Positions 51,767 to 59,496 of a stretch of 64,000 bases of DNA are shown one piece after another. A program made the position numbers and the translations under genes. The DNA comes from Romeriopsis sp046049545. Its GTDB lineage: Bacteria; Cyanobacteriota; Cyanobacteriia; Leptolyngbyales; Leptolyngbyaceae. Location: assembly GCA_046049545.1 (NCBI GenBank), contig JBJORF010000004.1, forward strand, positions 1-64,000. The letters run 5' to 3'. The notes below the pieces were generated by a model. That model was not told the origin of the DNA. It saw only the letters and a list, made by a program, of their open reading frames with translations, and did no database searches. Numbering within the stretch: the first letter of the stretch is position 1; every line of letters starts with the position of its first letter.

Positions 51767-53020
51767 ATGAGTGATTTGCTTCACGATCGGCGGATTTTGA
51801 TCGGCGTTTGTGGCGGCATTGCGGCCTATAAGGTGGCACAGGTGGTCTCGACCTTGGCGAAGGCAGGTGCCCAGGTACAGGTGATTGTCACCGACTCCGC
51901 CGCGCAGTTTGTCACACCGCTGACCTTTGCAACATTGAGCCGATCGCCCGCTTATACTGATGCCGACTTTTGGCAGCCCGTGCATGGCAGGCCCTTGCAT
52001 ATTGAACTGGGGGAATGGGCGGAAGTGATATTGCTTGCGCCCCTGACGGCGAATACTTTGGCGAAGCTGACCCATGGGCTAGCGGATAATTTGCTGACGA
52101 ATACGGTGCTGGCTTCGACGGTGCCGATTTTGCTGGCCCCGGCGATGAACACCGATATGTGGGAGCAACGATCGGTGCAACGCAATTGGGCGGAACTCTG
52201 CCAAGACCCGCGTTATCACAGCGCCGATCCCGGAGCGGGACTGCTGGCCTGCGATCGGGTGGGCACGGGCCGCATGGCAGAACCCGAAACGCTGAGCATC
52301 CATCTCCAGTCCCTCTTGCACAGTCAAGGAAAACGCGATCTGACTGGCAAACGGGTGCTGATCAACGCCGGAGGCACGCGGGAATTTCTCGATCCGGTGC
52401 GGTTCTTGGGCAATCCGGCCAGTGGCAAAATGGGGGTAGCTTTGGCGCAAAGTGCCCGCCATCGAGGTGCGATGGTGACATTGGTGCATGGCCCGATCGC
52501 GACAGCCGACCAAGTTGGGCTCGATCGTGGCATTCGCCGGATCGAAACGATTGGTGCGGAGGCCATGCATCAGGCAATGCAAGCAGAATTTGCGGCGGCG
52601 GATGTGGTGATCTTCTGTGCGGCAGTCGCCGATCTCAAACCCGCACAATACAGCGATCGCAAAGTCCCCAAAGCCGAACTGCCAACGCACTTAGAACTGG
52701 CTCCGGTACTGGATATTGCGGCCACACTAACGGCGCAACGGCGACCCCAGCAAACGATCGTCGGGTTTGCCGCGCAGACGGGTGAAATTATTGCACCAGC
52801 GCTGGAAAAACTGAACCGGAAGGGGTTTGACGCGATCGTCACCAATCCGGTTGATCAGGTTAATAGCGGCTTTAATAGCAGCACCAATCAGGCGGTGATT
52901 CTGACCCAAGATGGCCGTCAACAAGTGATTCCGTCCTGTAGTAAATTGGCGATGGCGCACCAAATCTGGGATTTTATGGGGTCGATGATTTGGGGGCGAC
53001 GGGGATCTGAAGAAATCTGA
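51767..53020 (+). CDS. coaBC: Bifunctional phosphopantothenoylcysteine decarboxylase / phosphopantothenate-cysteine ligase
   Basis: A 417-residue enzyme that performs two steps of coenzyme A synthesis. The CoaC half (about 1-180) starts RILIGVCGGIAAYKVAQV and has the flavoprotein motif PAMNTDMW (about 126-133). The CoaB half (about 190-410) has the ligase signature VLINAGGTREFLDPVRFLGNPASGKMG (about 199-225) and AAVADLKPAQYSDRKVPK (about 285-302). Length is typical. Confidence 0.95.
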   Translation: MSDLLHDRRILIGVCGGIAAYKVAQVVSTLAKAGAQVQVIVTDSAAQFVTPLTFATLSRSPAYTDADFWQPVHGRPLHIELGEWAEVILLAPLTANTLAKLTHGLADNLLTNTVLASTVPILLAPAMNTDMWEQRSVQRNWAELCQDPRYHSADPGAGLLACDRVGTGRMAEPETLSIHLQSLLHSQGKRDLTGKRVLINAGGTREFLDPVRFLGNPASGKMGVALAQSARHRGAMVTLVHGPIATADQVGLDRGIRRIETIGAEAMHQAMQAEFAAADVVIFCAAVADLKPAQYSDRKVPKAELPTHLELAPVLDIAATLTAQRRPQQTIVGFAAQTGEIIAPALEKLNRKGFDAIVTNPVDQVNSGFNSSTNQAVILTQDGRQQVIPSCSKLAMAHQIWDFMGSMIWGRRGSEEI

Positions 53021-53091
53021 ATTCGGCGGCGATTTTTGGGGAAACATGGCATCATGCAAACAGGCTTGCGAATGATTTACTGGAGATTCCC

Positions 53092-53613
53092 ATGACTGTC
53101 GATCCGACTGCGGCGAAACCACCGATCCAAACTACTGTCGAAACTACGGCGGCGGAGGCATTGGCGGTGGCCGATAGTATGATGGCCGCGATCGATGTAG
53201 TGGAAGAAATTGAAGCGGTGATTTCGACGCTGGACTATGATAAGACGGCGATGGTGAGCCATGGCGCGCAGGGCTATCTGTGGAAATTCAAGTATGGCAG
53301 CGTCGAGACGATCGTCCAGATCACGGGCAAACATGATGACGACATTTTTACCGTATGGGCGCAGGTGGTCGATCTCGGAACGATGACAGAATCACCGACC
53401 AACCGCCAGAGTCAGCTATTTCGCAAAGCGTTGGAAATGAATTACTTGGGTACTCTGGATGCGAAATTTGCGCTCTCTGGGAGCCACTTGATTGTGACGG
53501 TGACGCGCCCGATCGCCGATCTTTCTCCCGGTGAGATTTCTCGCAGCATTACATTGGTTGCAACGATCGCAGATGACCATGATGAGGCATTTAAAGCGGC
53601 GATTGATGGTTAA
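53092..53613 (+). CDS. YbjN-domain protein (T3SS-chaperone-like fold)
   Basis: A 173-residue cytoplasmic protein. After an Ala/Thr-rich N-terminus, about 35-160 shows the YbjN/CesT-like alpha-beta pattern: AVISTLDYDKTAMVS, ETIVQITGKHDDDIFTVWAQVVDLG, FRKALEMNYLGTLDAKFALSGSHLIVTVTRPIADLSPGEIS. Function unknown; related folds act as chaperones or sensory regulators. It has its own ribosome site and stands between coaBC and the lipoate ligase gene. Confidence 0.72.
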   Translation: MTVDPTAAKPPIQTTVETTAAEALAVADSMMAAIDVVEEIEAVISTLDYDKTAMVSHGAQGYLWKFKYGSVETIVQITGKHDDDIFTVWAQVVDLGTMTESPTNRQSQLFRKALEMNYLGTLDAKFALSGSHLIVTVTRPIADLSPGEISRSITLVATIADDHDEAFKAAIDG

Positions 53614-53637
53614 GTTCGGCGATTTAATCAAAATCCT

Positions 53638-54432
53638 ATGTCTCAATCCTGGCGCTTGATTCCGATGATTCAGGCCAACGGTGCCCAGCAGATGGCCATC
53701 GATCGTTGGTTGCTTGATCAGCATTGTCGAGGGGAACAACCGCCGATTTTACGCTTTTATACTTGGGAACCGGTGGCATTATCCCTCGGCTATCATCAGC
53801 GTGATTATCCGGAACGCTGGCAGGAATTGCAATATCGGGGTGCGCCGATCGCAATCGTGCGCCGTCCGACCGGAGGACGCGCCGTGTTGCACCAAGGCGA
53901 TTTAACCTATGCGGTCATTGCTTCGGGGTTAAGCCCGAGAAGGCGCGAAAGCTACGAACAAATTTGCGAATTTCTGATTCAAGGATGGCGATCGCTGGAA
54001 GTAGAACTCAATTACGGCAATGCGGGTCGAGGCTACATGCAAAATCCCAATTGCTTTGGTACAGCGACAGCGGCGGATTTGGTCACAGAAAATGGCGCAA
54101 AATTCATTGGTTCAGCGCAATTGCATAAAGACGGTGCAGTGCTCCAACATGGATCAATGCGACTGCGCGGCGATCGGGAATTATTTGAACAAGTTTTTGG
54201 TGAACCGACGGTACTACCAGAACTGCCATCTAATCTGAACGAGGCAAAAATTACAGCGGCATTGGTTAATTCCGCCGCGCAATGTTTTAATGCCGAATTC
54301 ACGATCGCGCCGTTAAGTCCGATCGAGAATTCGGCAATTGATGCTTCGATTCGTTTGAGCAGCAATTCGGTAGGCCCCAAAGCCCCCGGCATTGCGGGCT
54401 TTGACTCTGGTTCCCCCAGTATTGGGGGCTAG
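53638..54432 (+). CDS. Lipoate-protein ligase / octanoyltransferase (LplA/LipM) family, with a repeat-derived C-terminus
   Basis: A 264-residue biotin/lipoate ligase-fold protein. Motifs: TWEPVALSLGYHQRD (about 40-54), RRPTGGRAVLHQGDLTYAV (about 79-97), and NPNCFGTATAADLVTENGAKFIGSAQLHKDGAVLQHGSM (about 138-176). The Cys of NCF matches the position of the LipM nucleophile, and the Lys of AKFIGSAQ is the acyl-AMP site. It could therefore be an octanoyltransferase (LipM-like) or lipoate ligase. The last 22 residues (from SVGPKAPG) are encoded by a dispersed intergenic repeat, so the natural end probably lay further upstream. Confidence 0.85.
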   Translation: MSQSWRLIPMIQANGAQQMAIDRWLLDQHCRGEQPPILRFYTWEPVALSLGYHQRDYPERWQELQYRGAPIAIVRRPTGGRAVLHQGDLTYAVIASGLSPRRRESYEQICEFLIQGWRSLEVELNYGNAGRGYMQNPNCFGTATAADLVTENGAKFIGSAQLHKDGAVLQHGSMRLRGDRELFEQVFGEPTVLPELPSNLNEAKITAALVNSAAQCFNAEFTIAPLSPIENSAIDASIRLSSNSVGPKAPGIAGFDSGSPSIGG

Positions 54433-54435
54433 GGG
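54374..54435. repeat. Dispersed CCCCCAATACTGGGGG repeat, copy D (inside an ORF end)
   Basis: GCCCCCGGCATTGCGGGC (54382-54399) and CCCCCAGTATTGGGGG (54413-54428) form the two arms, followed by GGGGGCGAT. The lipoate ligase frame reads through the left arm and stops at TAG 54430-54432. Confidence 0.82.
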
Positions 54436-54495
54436 GCGATGGCGAATTGCTACCTTGAGTGAATTAGCGCTATTCGATCAATGAATCAAGATCAA

Positions 54496-57264
54496 TTAGC
54501 CAAAGATAGCATTGGCTTCATTTGCACCTAATCCCAATGCCAGAACCCGATCGCGCAGTTCTGACTGCAACGGATCGCTCAAGAAACTCACACTGGTGCT
54601 GCCATAGCTATTCAGTGTTTCAAATTGAATTTGGGATTTGGTTAGATTCACACCATCCAGTTCGGCCAAGACATCATCCCCGCAGGCAATTCGGGTGAAG
54701 TAGCCACCACTATTGACCGCTTCAACGGTCACGCCTGCGGCATCACAGCCCGCTAGACCGAGTTTGTCGGTGGCACTATGGAAGTTGTAAATGCGGCTGG
54801 AGCCTACACCATTTGCCAGAACAAAGTAGTTAGGACTGCTGCCACCATAGACAACGTTATCCCCTGCTCCGGCAGCAATGTAGTTATTGCCTTCATTCGC
54901 GTAGATCGTATCGTCACCGTTGCCCGTGAAGATCCAATCCGCGATCGAGCCGCCATAGACAGTATTATTGCCATTACCTGCAATCACGAGATTTTCGCCC
55001 TCATTGGCATAGATCAGGTTATTGCCTTCATGGGCAATGATTACATCGATCGTGGAACCGCCATAAACGGTGTCATTACCCGTGCCCAGACCAACAAAAT
55101 TCTTGCCTTCATTGGCATAAACGGTATAGTCCAGGTTATCAAATAGATCGATGATGTCATCGTTATTCGTGCCATAGACAATTTTGCCATCGCTGCTGAC
55201 GGTGACACCGTTGTTGAGATAATTAGAGCCGCCGGAGCTGGAACCGCCGGAGCTAGAGCCGCCGGAGCTAGAACCGCCGGAGCTAGAACCATTGCCAGAA
55301 TTACCGTTGAAATTAATCACAAAATCATCGCTGGCGCTTACATCATCGCTCCGATCATTCGCCCGACCGCCAAACGGATTGCCATAAACGGTCGCGAAAT
55401 TTTTCACAAAACCCGCACAAATGTCGTCTTCCGTAATTGCGTAGGTAGCCGAGGCTTCAATCACATCGCCCGGATTTAGCACCGTTGTCCCGTTGAAGAC
55501 GATCGGGCTAAGTCCCACTAAGCTCGTATCCACAACCTGCAAGGCATCGAGAACCGTTTCGCCAGTGTTGGTAATTTTGAAGGTGTAGGTAATAATATCG
55601 CCGCTGTTCAGCACACAATCATCGCCAAGATCTAAATGACCCACTTTTTCGAGTTTAACGCCAGGTGTTTTGGGGGGGGCAGGCGGTGTGACGATGACGG
55701 TTGCCGTGGCGTTATCTGTCACAGTGCGTCCGGTCAAATCAAACCCACGACCCACCACAATATTGGTGATTGACCCAGCGGCGATCGCGGCAGCGGTGAC
55801 TTGCCCTTGGTAGGTGGCAGTGACGCTTTTGCCCACGGCGAGGTCATCGACTTGAGTATCATTATCAAGGTCACTCAATTGCCCAATTAACCCGAATGCC
55901 CCCGGGACGATTACATTGTTAATCGAAGTGCCCGCCGCTGTGATGGTGATATCATCACTCAGATCAAGGGTGCCGTTATCATCTACCAAGCTAACGTTGA
56001 ACAAATCGACTGAGCCATTATTGGTCAATGTGTAGCTGTAGGTGATTGGATCGCCAATTACGGCATTATTGATGATCAGTGGATTTGCTGTTTTGGTGAC
56101 ATCGACCGTGGGATTTTGGCGGGGGCGGACGGTTTGCGTATCTTGGTCAGTGACTTTGCCGGGTGTTGTGCCTACGGGCGGTGTGCCCTCAACGATCGCG
56201 ATGTTGGTCAACTGCCCGAGATTAATGTCTGCTTGGGTGAGGGTTTCTGTGTAGGTTCCTGTCACGATCTGGTTGGGAGCCAGCGTGGTCGCGATCGTAT
56301 CGTCCGCATTGCGTAAAATGATCGTCTCAATACCATTAGCCACGGCTTGGTCATCGACCAGTTTCAAATTCGAGAGGGTGACGTTGCCCGTATTCTTGAC
56401 GCTGTAGGTGTAGTTTACGGTATCGCCAGCGCTGTCAATGCCGTCGTCGTTTGCATCGACGATCGCGCCTGCGGTTTTGACCAAATCGATCGCCGCCCGC
56501 CGGGACAAAGCCACAGTACGACTGGCCTTACCAATAATTTCATCACCACTTTTGGTTTGCCCGATCGCGTCAGCAACATTATTGACCCGGCTTGCATCCA
56601 CATCGGCTTGCCTAATCGTATAGGCGAGGGTGCTGGTTGCGGTTGCCCCGATCGCCAAATCATCGGCAAAGCCATCGCCATCTTGATCGCTCAGACCATT
56701 GAGACTATTGGTACCAACGCTGAGTGGGAGCGCGATCGGGTTGGGATTATTCGGAATCGCATTGTCGTCGAATAGGACGACATTCAAGGCCGTACGAGAA
56801 CTGTTGTTTTTGACGGTGTAGTTATAGTTGATCGTATCGCCCGCATCGCCCGTAAAACTATTTTGATTGGTATTGACGATGCTGCCAATGGTTTTACTCA
56901 AATCAAGCCCAGCTTCAATGTTATAGCCCTGGGTCACACTGGAGCTATCGTTTACCGTTTGACCATTGCCAGAGGCCGATACTGTTGCCGTATTATCGAC
57001 GAAGCCGTTATCAATATCCGCCGCAGTGAGATTATAGTTGCGTAAAATCGTAATTTCTTGGTTAGGGGCCAAGGTGTCTGGAATGCCAATCAGGCCAGCG
57101 CCCAGCAGGGGATCATTGATCTGGATATTGCTCAGTGGTGTATCGCCAGTGTTTTTAATCTTGAAGGTGAATTCGATGAGTTCACCGACTTCCGCAAATC
57201 CATTTGTACTCGTATCCAATTCCAAAAACTGTGCAGACTTAATTAAGGAAATACTAGCCGCCAT
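54496..57264 (-). CDS. Large DUF11-repeat protein with a degenerate RTX C-terminus
   Basis: A 922-residue, Asp/Asn/Gly/Thr-rich protein with no signal peptide. Five DUF11-type beta-sandwich repeats are visible, each starting near ...KTxNTG(D/N/S)... and spaced about 110-140 residues: about 5-115, 115-260, 260-390, 390-540, 540-660 (GDTINYNYTVKNN, GDTVNYTYSVKNTG, GDPITYSYTLTNNG, GDIITYTFKITNTG). A GSSSG linker (about 661-685) follows, then weak RTX-like nonapeptides (GTGNDTVYGG, GNGDDTIYANEG; about 700-830). The absence of a signal peptide and the RTX-like end fit type I secretion or a surface protein. No secretion genes are adjacent. Confidence 0.8.
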   Translation of the reverse strand: MAASISLIKSAQFLELDTSTNGFAEVGELIEFTFKIKNTGDTPLSNIQINDPLLGAGLIGIPDTLAPNQEITILRNYNLTAADIDNGFVDNTATVSASGNGQTVNDSSSVTQGYNIEAGLDLSKTIGSIVNTNQNSFTGDAGDTINYNYTVKNNSSRTALNVVLFDDNAIPNNPNPIALPLSVGTNSLNGLSDQDGDGFADDLAIGATATSTLAYTIRQADVDASRVNNVADAIGQTKSGDEIIGKASRTVALSRRAAIDLVKTAGAIVDANDDGIDSAGDTVNYTYSVKNTGNVTLSNLKLVDDQAVANGIETIILRNADDTIATTLAPNQIVTGTYTETLTQADINLGQLTNIAIVEGTPPVGTTPGKVTDQDTQTVRPRQNPTVDVTKTANPLIINNAVIGDPITYSYTLTNNGSVDLFNVSLVDDNGTLDLSDDITITAAGTSINNVIVPGAFGLIGQLSDLDNDTQVDDLAVGKSVTATYQGQVTAAAIAAGSITNIVVGRGFDLTGRTVTDNATATVIVTPPAPPKTPGVKLEKVGHLDLGDDCVLNSGDIITYTFKITNTGETVLDALQVVDTSLVGLSPIVFNGTTVLNPGDVIEASATYAITEDDICAGFVKNFATVYGNPFGGRANDRSDDVSASDDFVINFNGNSGNGSSSGGSSSGGSSSGGSSSGGSNYLNNGVTVSSDGKIVYGTNNDDIIDLFDNLDYTVYANEGKNFVGLGTGNDTVYGGSTIDVIIAHEGNNLIYANEGENLVIAGNGNNTVYGGSIADWIFTGNGDDTIYANEGNNYIAAGAGDNVVYGGSSPNYFVLANGVGSSRIYNFHSATDKLGLAGCDAAGVTVEAVNSGGYFTRIACGDDVLAELDGVNLTKSQIQFETLNSYGSTSVSFLSDPLQSELRDRVLALGLGANEANAIFG
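55230..55289 (-). repeat. 15-bp coding tandem repeats (GSSSG linker)
   Basis: Four 15-bp units GCCGGAGCT(A/G)GA(A/G)CC lie at 55230, 55245, 55260 and 55275, encoding repeated GGSSS residues between the DUF11 and RTX parts. The length is a multiple of three, so copy number can vary without a frameshift. Confidence 0.8.
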
Positions 57265-57584
57265 GATTTACCTCAGGGGTATTAAAGAGATATTGCGATT
57301 TGAGTCAAATCGGTTCGGTAGTGCTCAAATCCTGAAAGGCCTTTTGAAAAATGCTGATGCTCAAGCCTTCTGACTTGCAGCACTCTGATTTCACGCGCTC
57401 TAATTTCACGCGCTCTGATTTCACGCGCTCTGACTTGTAGATGAAGCTGATGAAAGAGTTGTCACGAATGCTTAGGATCAATATTCCCTGGCCCGAGATT
57501 TTTCTAACAGCAAAGTTCTCCCACGTTCGGAAACATGAGAGAACTGGAGTAAAGTCAAGGGTTTTCGACCTGCCGCCGGTCGGA
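57265..57584. other. Upstream region of the RTX protein with 15-bp tandem repeats
   Basis: This 320-bp gap lies between the RTX gene start and the first small gene (57585). GAGGTAAATC precedes the RTX start. The tandem array at 57383-57437 lies about 120 bp upstream of it. Nothing else recognisable was seen; a 62-codon plus frame at 57441 has no support. Confidence 0.5.
57383..57437. repeat. 15-bp tandem repeat upstream of the RTX gene
   Basis: CTCTGATTTCACGCG occurs at 57383 and 57413, CTCTAATTTCACGCG at 57398, and a partial CTCTGACTTG at 57428. Direct tandem, nearly identical. Possible promoter-spacing or regulatory array for the RTX gene. Confidence 0.75.
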
Positions 57585-57965
57585 CTATGCGGGCAGACCT
57601 ACCAGTGCATGGTAATCGGTGCCGAGTAATTTATCGGTCATGGCAGTTTGGGCTTCGAGTTTGGCGACGTTGAATTCGTTGCGGAGCTGTTCGACCATGG
57701 CCATAGCGTTGGCCCGATCGGTGGTGAGGCGATTCAGGGTTTTTGTGGCTTTTTCGTATTCTTGGTTGATTTGCAGCACTTCAAATCGTCGGGCTTTGCG
57801 TTGGTTATCATTTTTCAGATTGATGTCAAAGGCAACGACCATTTCCGCATTGCCATCCATTTTGGCGAGATGCAGTTTGGTTTCGTTAATGCGATGGTCG
57901 ATTTCGTTCACCGCTTGAGCGGCTTGGGCGATCGCGGCGGGATATTGATTTAAGCTAAAACGCAT
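57585..57965 (-). CDS. Small helical protein of the Xre-linked module (gene 4)
   Basis: A 126-residue protein, strongly helical, rich in A, N, K and Q: MRFSLNQYPAAIAQAAQAVNEIDHRINETKLHLAKMDGNAEMVVAFDINLKNDNQRKARRFEV... followed by a Glu/Asn/Leu heptad region (about 80-110). ATG 57965 has GAGGTGA at good spacing. It looks like a coiled-coil partner protein. It is the last gene of a four-gene minus-strand group whose regulator lies divergently at 59497. No family recognised. Confidence 0.65.
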   Translation of the reverse strand: MRFSLNQYPAAIAQAAQAVNEIDHRINETKLHLAKMDGNAEMVVAFDINLKNDNQRKARRFEVLQINQEYEKATKTLNRLTTDRANAMAMVEQLRNEFNVAKLEAQTAMTDKLLGTDYHALVGLPA

Positions 57966-58001
57966 GGGAATCACCTCAGGAAAGTGGATGGAATCACGGA
58001 C

Positions 58002-58036
58002 TAGCCCCAAACCCCCAATAATGGGGGCTTTGAGTC
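58002..58036. repeat. Dispersed CCCCCAATACTGGGGG repeat, copy E (partial)
   Basis: CCCCCAATAATGGGGG (58012-58027) with flanking AGCCCCAAA and GGGCTTTGAGTC sequence is the left half of the family. It lies between genes 4 and 3 of the small module. Confidence 0.8.
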
Positions 58037-58042
58037 AAGCTA

Positions 58043-58318
58043 TTAGGCCGCCAGCTCGGCGAGTGTTGGGGTTAGAACAGGTAGCTCAAGACGACTAATA
58101 CTGCGATTGACGGATTGCTCGATCGTGGCTGACTCCAATACCGTCACTTCGATATTGACCGCAATTAAGTAGGAACCATGGGTGTGGGCCTCGGGAATTT
58201 CAGCGGCAATCAGTTGGGCCAAATTCGGTTGTCCGGCGGTAATTGGATGATGCAATGTGCAGCGCTCCCACTCGAATTGAGCTTGGGGATTGAGGTTCAG
58301 GACGAAATGTTTGAGCAT
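58043..58318 (-). CDS. Small protein of the Xre-linked module (gene 3)
   Basis: A 91-residue protein: MLKHFVLNLNPQAQFEWERCTLHHPITAGQPNLAQLIAAEIPEAHTHGSYLIAVNIEVTVLESATIEQSVNRSISRLELPVLTPTLAELAA. Predicted mixed alpha-beta, no membrane segment. It lies between genes 4 and 2, separated from gene 2 by an array of 19-bp repeats. No family recognised; supported as a gene by co-direction with its neighbours and a sensible length. Confidence 0.6.
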   Translation of the reverse strand: MLKHFVLNLNPQAQFEWERCTLHHPITAGQPNLAQLIAAEIPEAHTHGSYLIAVNIEVTVLESATIEQSVNRSISRLELPVLTPTLAELAA

Positions 58319-58337
58319 GGTTTACGGCCTTGGGTAG

Positions 58338-58394
58338 AGTTTGGACAGGTGGGTGAAGTTTGAACAGGTGGGTGGAGTGTGGACAAGTTGATGG
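58338..58394 (-). repeat. Three 19-bp direct repeats between module genes 2 and 3
   Basis: Units at 58338, 58357 and 58376 share AGTTTG(G/A)ACAGGTGGGTG(A/G), the third degenerate. They fill the 78-bp gap between the two genes almost exactly. The spacing and length recall iterons or protein-binding arrays, but could also be simple tandem slippage. Confidence 0.7.
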
Positions 58395-58396
58395 AT

Positions 58397-58810
58397 TTAA
58401 GCCGCGATCGCTTCTGGGGATGGAATTTGATCCGTGGCCGACTGAGTTTCGGAAACAGATACTGCTTGATGGCGATCCCAAAAGGCCAGAAGACGGGCCA
58501 TTTCACCGGGGTTAAAGATTTCGATTTCGTAGCGTTGGGGCATGATGCGCGATCGATCGAGCCGAAAATAACAGCCCGTGCGCGCGATCGTTTCGGTGAA
58601 TTTCCAAGCCGAATACAAACTGTCAAACCCAAAATAACAACGCTCAATCACTTGATGCTGAAAGGGTTTGCGCACCAGCAGCACGCGGGGTGAAAGAAAC
58701 TGACCCACGCGGCCTTGCTGCATCGAGAAAAAGCGTCCGACTCTAACTTGATTAGCGTAAATTCGGGAGCCATGAATTTGAGCAACGGGTGGAGAAGATG
58801 ACTGGGTCAT
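58397..58810 (-). CDS. Small protein of the Xre-linked module (gene 2)
   Basis: A 137-residue soluble protein: N-terminus VAQIHGSRIYANQVRVGRFFSMQQGRVGQFL, then RKPFQHQVIERCYFGFDSLYSAWKFTETIARTGCYFRLDRSRIMPQRYEIEIFNPGEMARLLAFWDRHQAVSVSE. Beta-rich core followed by helices. No cofactor motif or signal. The ATG 58810 lies 6 bp downstream of the preceding gene, suggesting co-translation. Family not recognised. Confidence 0.62.
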   Translation of the reverse strand: MTQSSSPPVAQIHGSRIYANQVRVGRFFSMQQGRVGQFLSPRVLLVRKPFQHQVIERCYFGFDSLYSAWKFTETIARTGCYFRLDRSRIMPQRYEIEIFNPGEMARLLAFWDRHQAVSVSETQSATDQIPSPEAIAA

Positions 58811-58816
58811 AACGAA

Positions 58817-59242
58817 TCACCGATCGGTTAAATTGAGGATTTGATTCAGCGGCAGATCGGGCAGCGAAATGCAGTGCGATCGTTGGGTGAAAACGGGTAG
58901 CGGCTTTTTCCCTGGCTGCTTGGAGAATTTCATCCAGCGTTGCTGGTAGTGACGGCGTTCCTTATCGGTATCCCGCCATTCCAGACGTTGTCGCCGCCAA
59001 TCTTTACTGCCTTTACGGGCCCGTTTACGTTTGGCTTTTTCCCATTCTTGGGTTGGCGGTTTGCGCGGTTTGCGGGGGATAGCTTTCGGTTCAGGAGGTT
59101 TTGGTTTTGCGGCGTTCGATTCATCGAGTTTCGGGGCATTGGGGTTCGAGGCATCAGGCTTTGGTGCGTTGGTGGGTTGAGCGGTAGAGTTTAGGCGAAT
59201 TTGGTTGGTTAACATCAGTTCGCTGCCTGCACGATGCGACAT
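58817..59242 (-). CDS. Basic, proline-rich small protein of the Xre-linked module (gene 1)
   Basis: A 141-residue highly basic protein. The first part is rich in N/A/P/K (about 10-65: NSTAQPTNAPKPDASNPNAPKLDESNAAKPK), and the next block is strongly cationic (about 66-115: RKPRKPPTQEWEKAKRKRARKGSKDWRRQRLEWRDTDKERRHYQQRWMK). It probably binds nucleic acid or membranes. ATG 59215 is an alternative start. It faces the Xre regulator across about 250 bp. Confidence 0.58.
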   Translation of the reverse strand: MSHRAGSELMLTNQIRLNSTAQPTNAPKPDASNPNAPKLDESNAAKPKPPEPKAIPRKPRKPPTQEWEKAKRKRARKGSKDWRRQRLEWRDTDKERRHYQQRWMKFSKQPGKKPLPVFTQRSHCISLPDLPLNQILNLTDR

Positions 59243-59496
59243 GGGGGCTAAGACTTTGAAGATGGCGGTTTCAAGGGTTTAGGAGCACCTGCGATCGCCG
59301 AGAAATGCAGCTTTCAGATTGCAAATTTTGACAACCGTGGTTTGCATTTCTTGTCTCTACTATAGCAACTCCTCCCAGAAAATTGCAACCCCTTTCGACA
59401 ACTTTTGCAATCCATAGTGTGCAAAACCTGGAAAGTCGGCTTTAATAAAGGTGGACAATCCTTTTGCTTGCCGTCACGGGCGGTACCTCAGATGTT
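59243..59496. promoter_or_regulatory. Divergent control region of the Xre-linked module with TTGCAA-type sites
   Basis: Between gene 1 and the Xre regulator are five TTGCA-type sites: TTGCAAA (59319), TTTGCA (59341), ATTGCAA (59382), TTTTGCAA (59403) and TGTGCAAAA (59418). Some are near-palindromic. A TACTAT box (about 59358) and a TTTAAT/TAATAA stretch (about 59441) may be -10 elements. The array suggests an autoregulated Xre operator; binding is inferred. Confidence 0.4.

Noticed and set aside
58338..58394. Possible CRISPR array from 19-bp repeats
   Set aside because: The units are directly abutting with no spacers and no cas genes are nearby.
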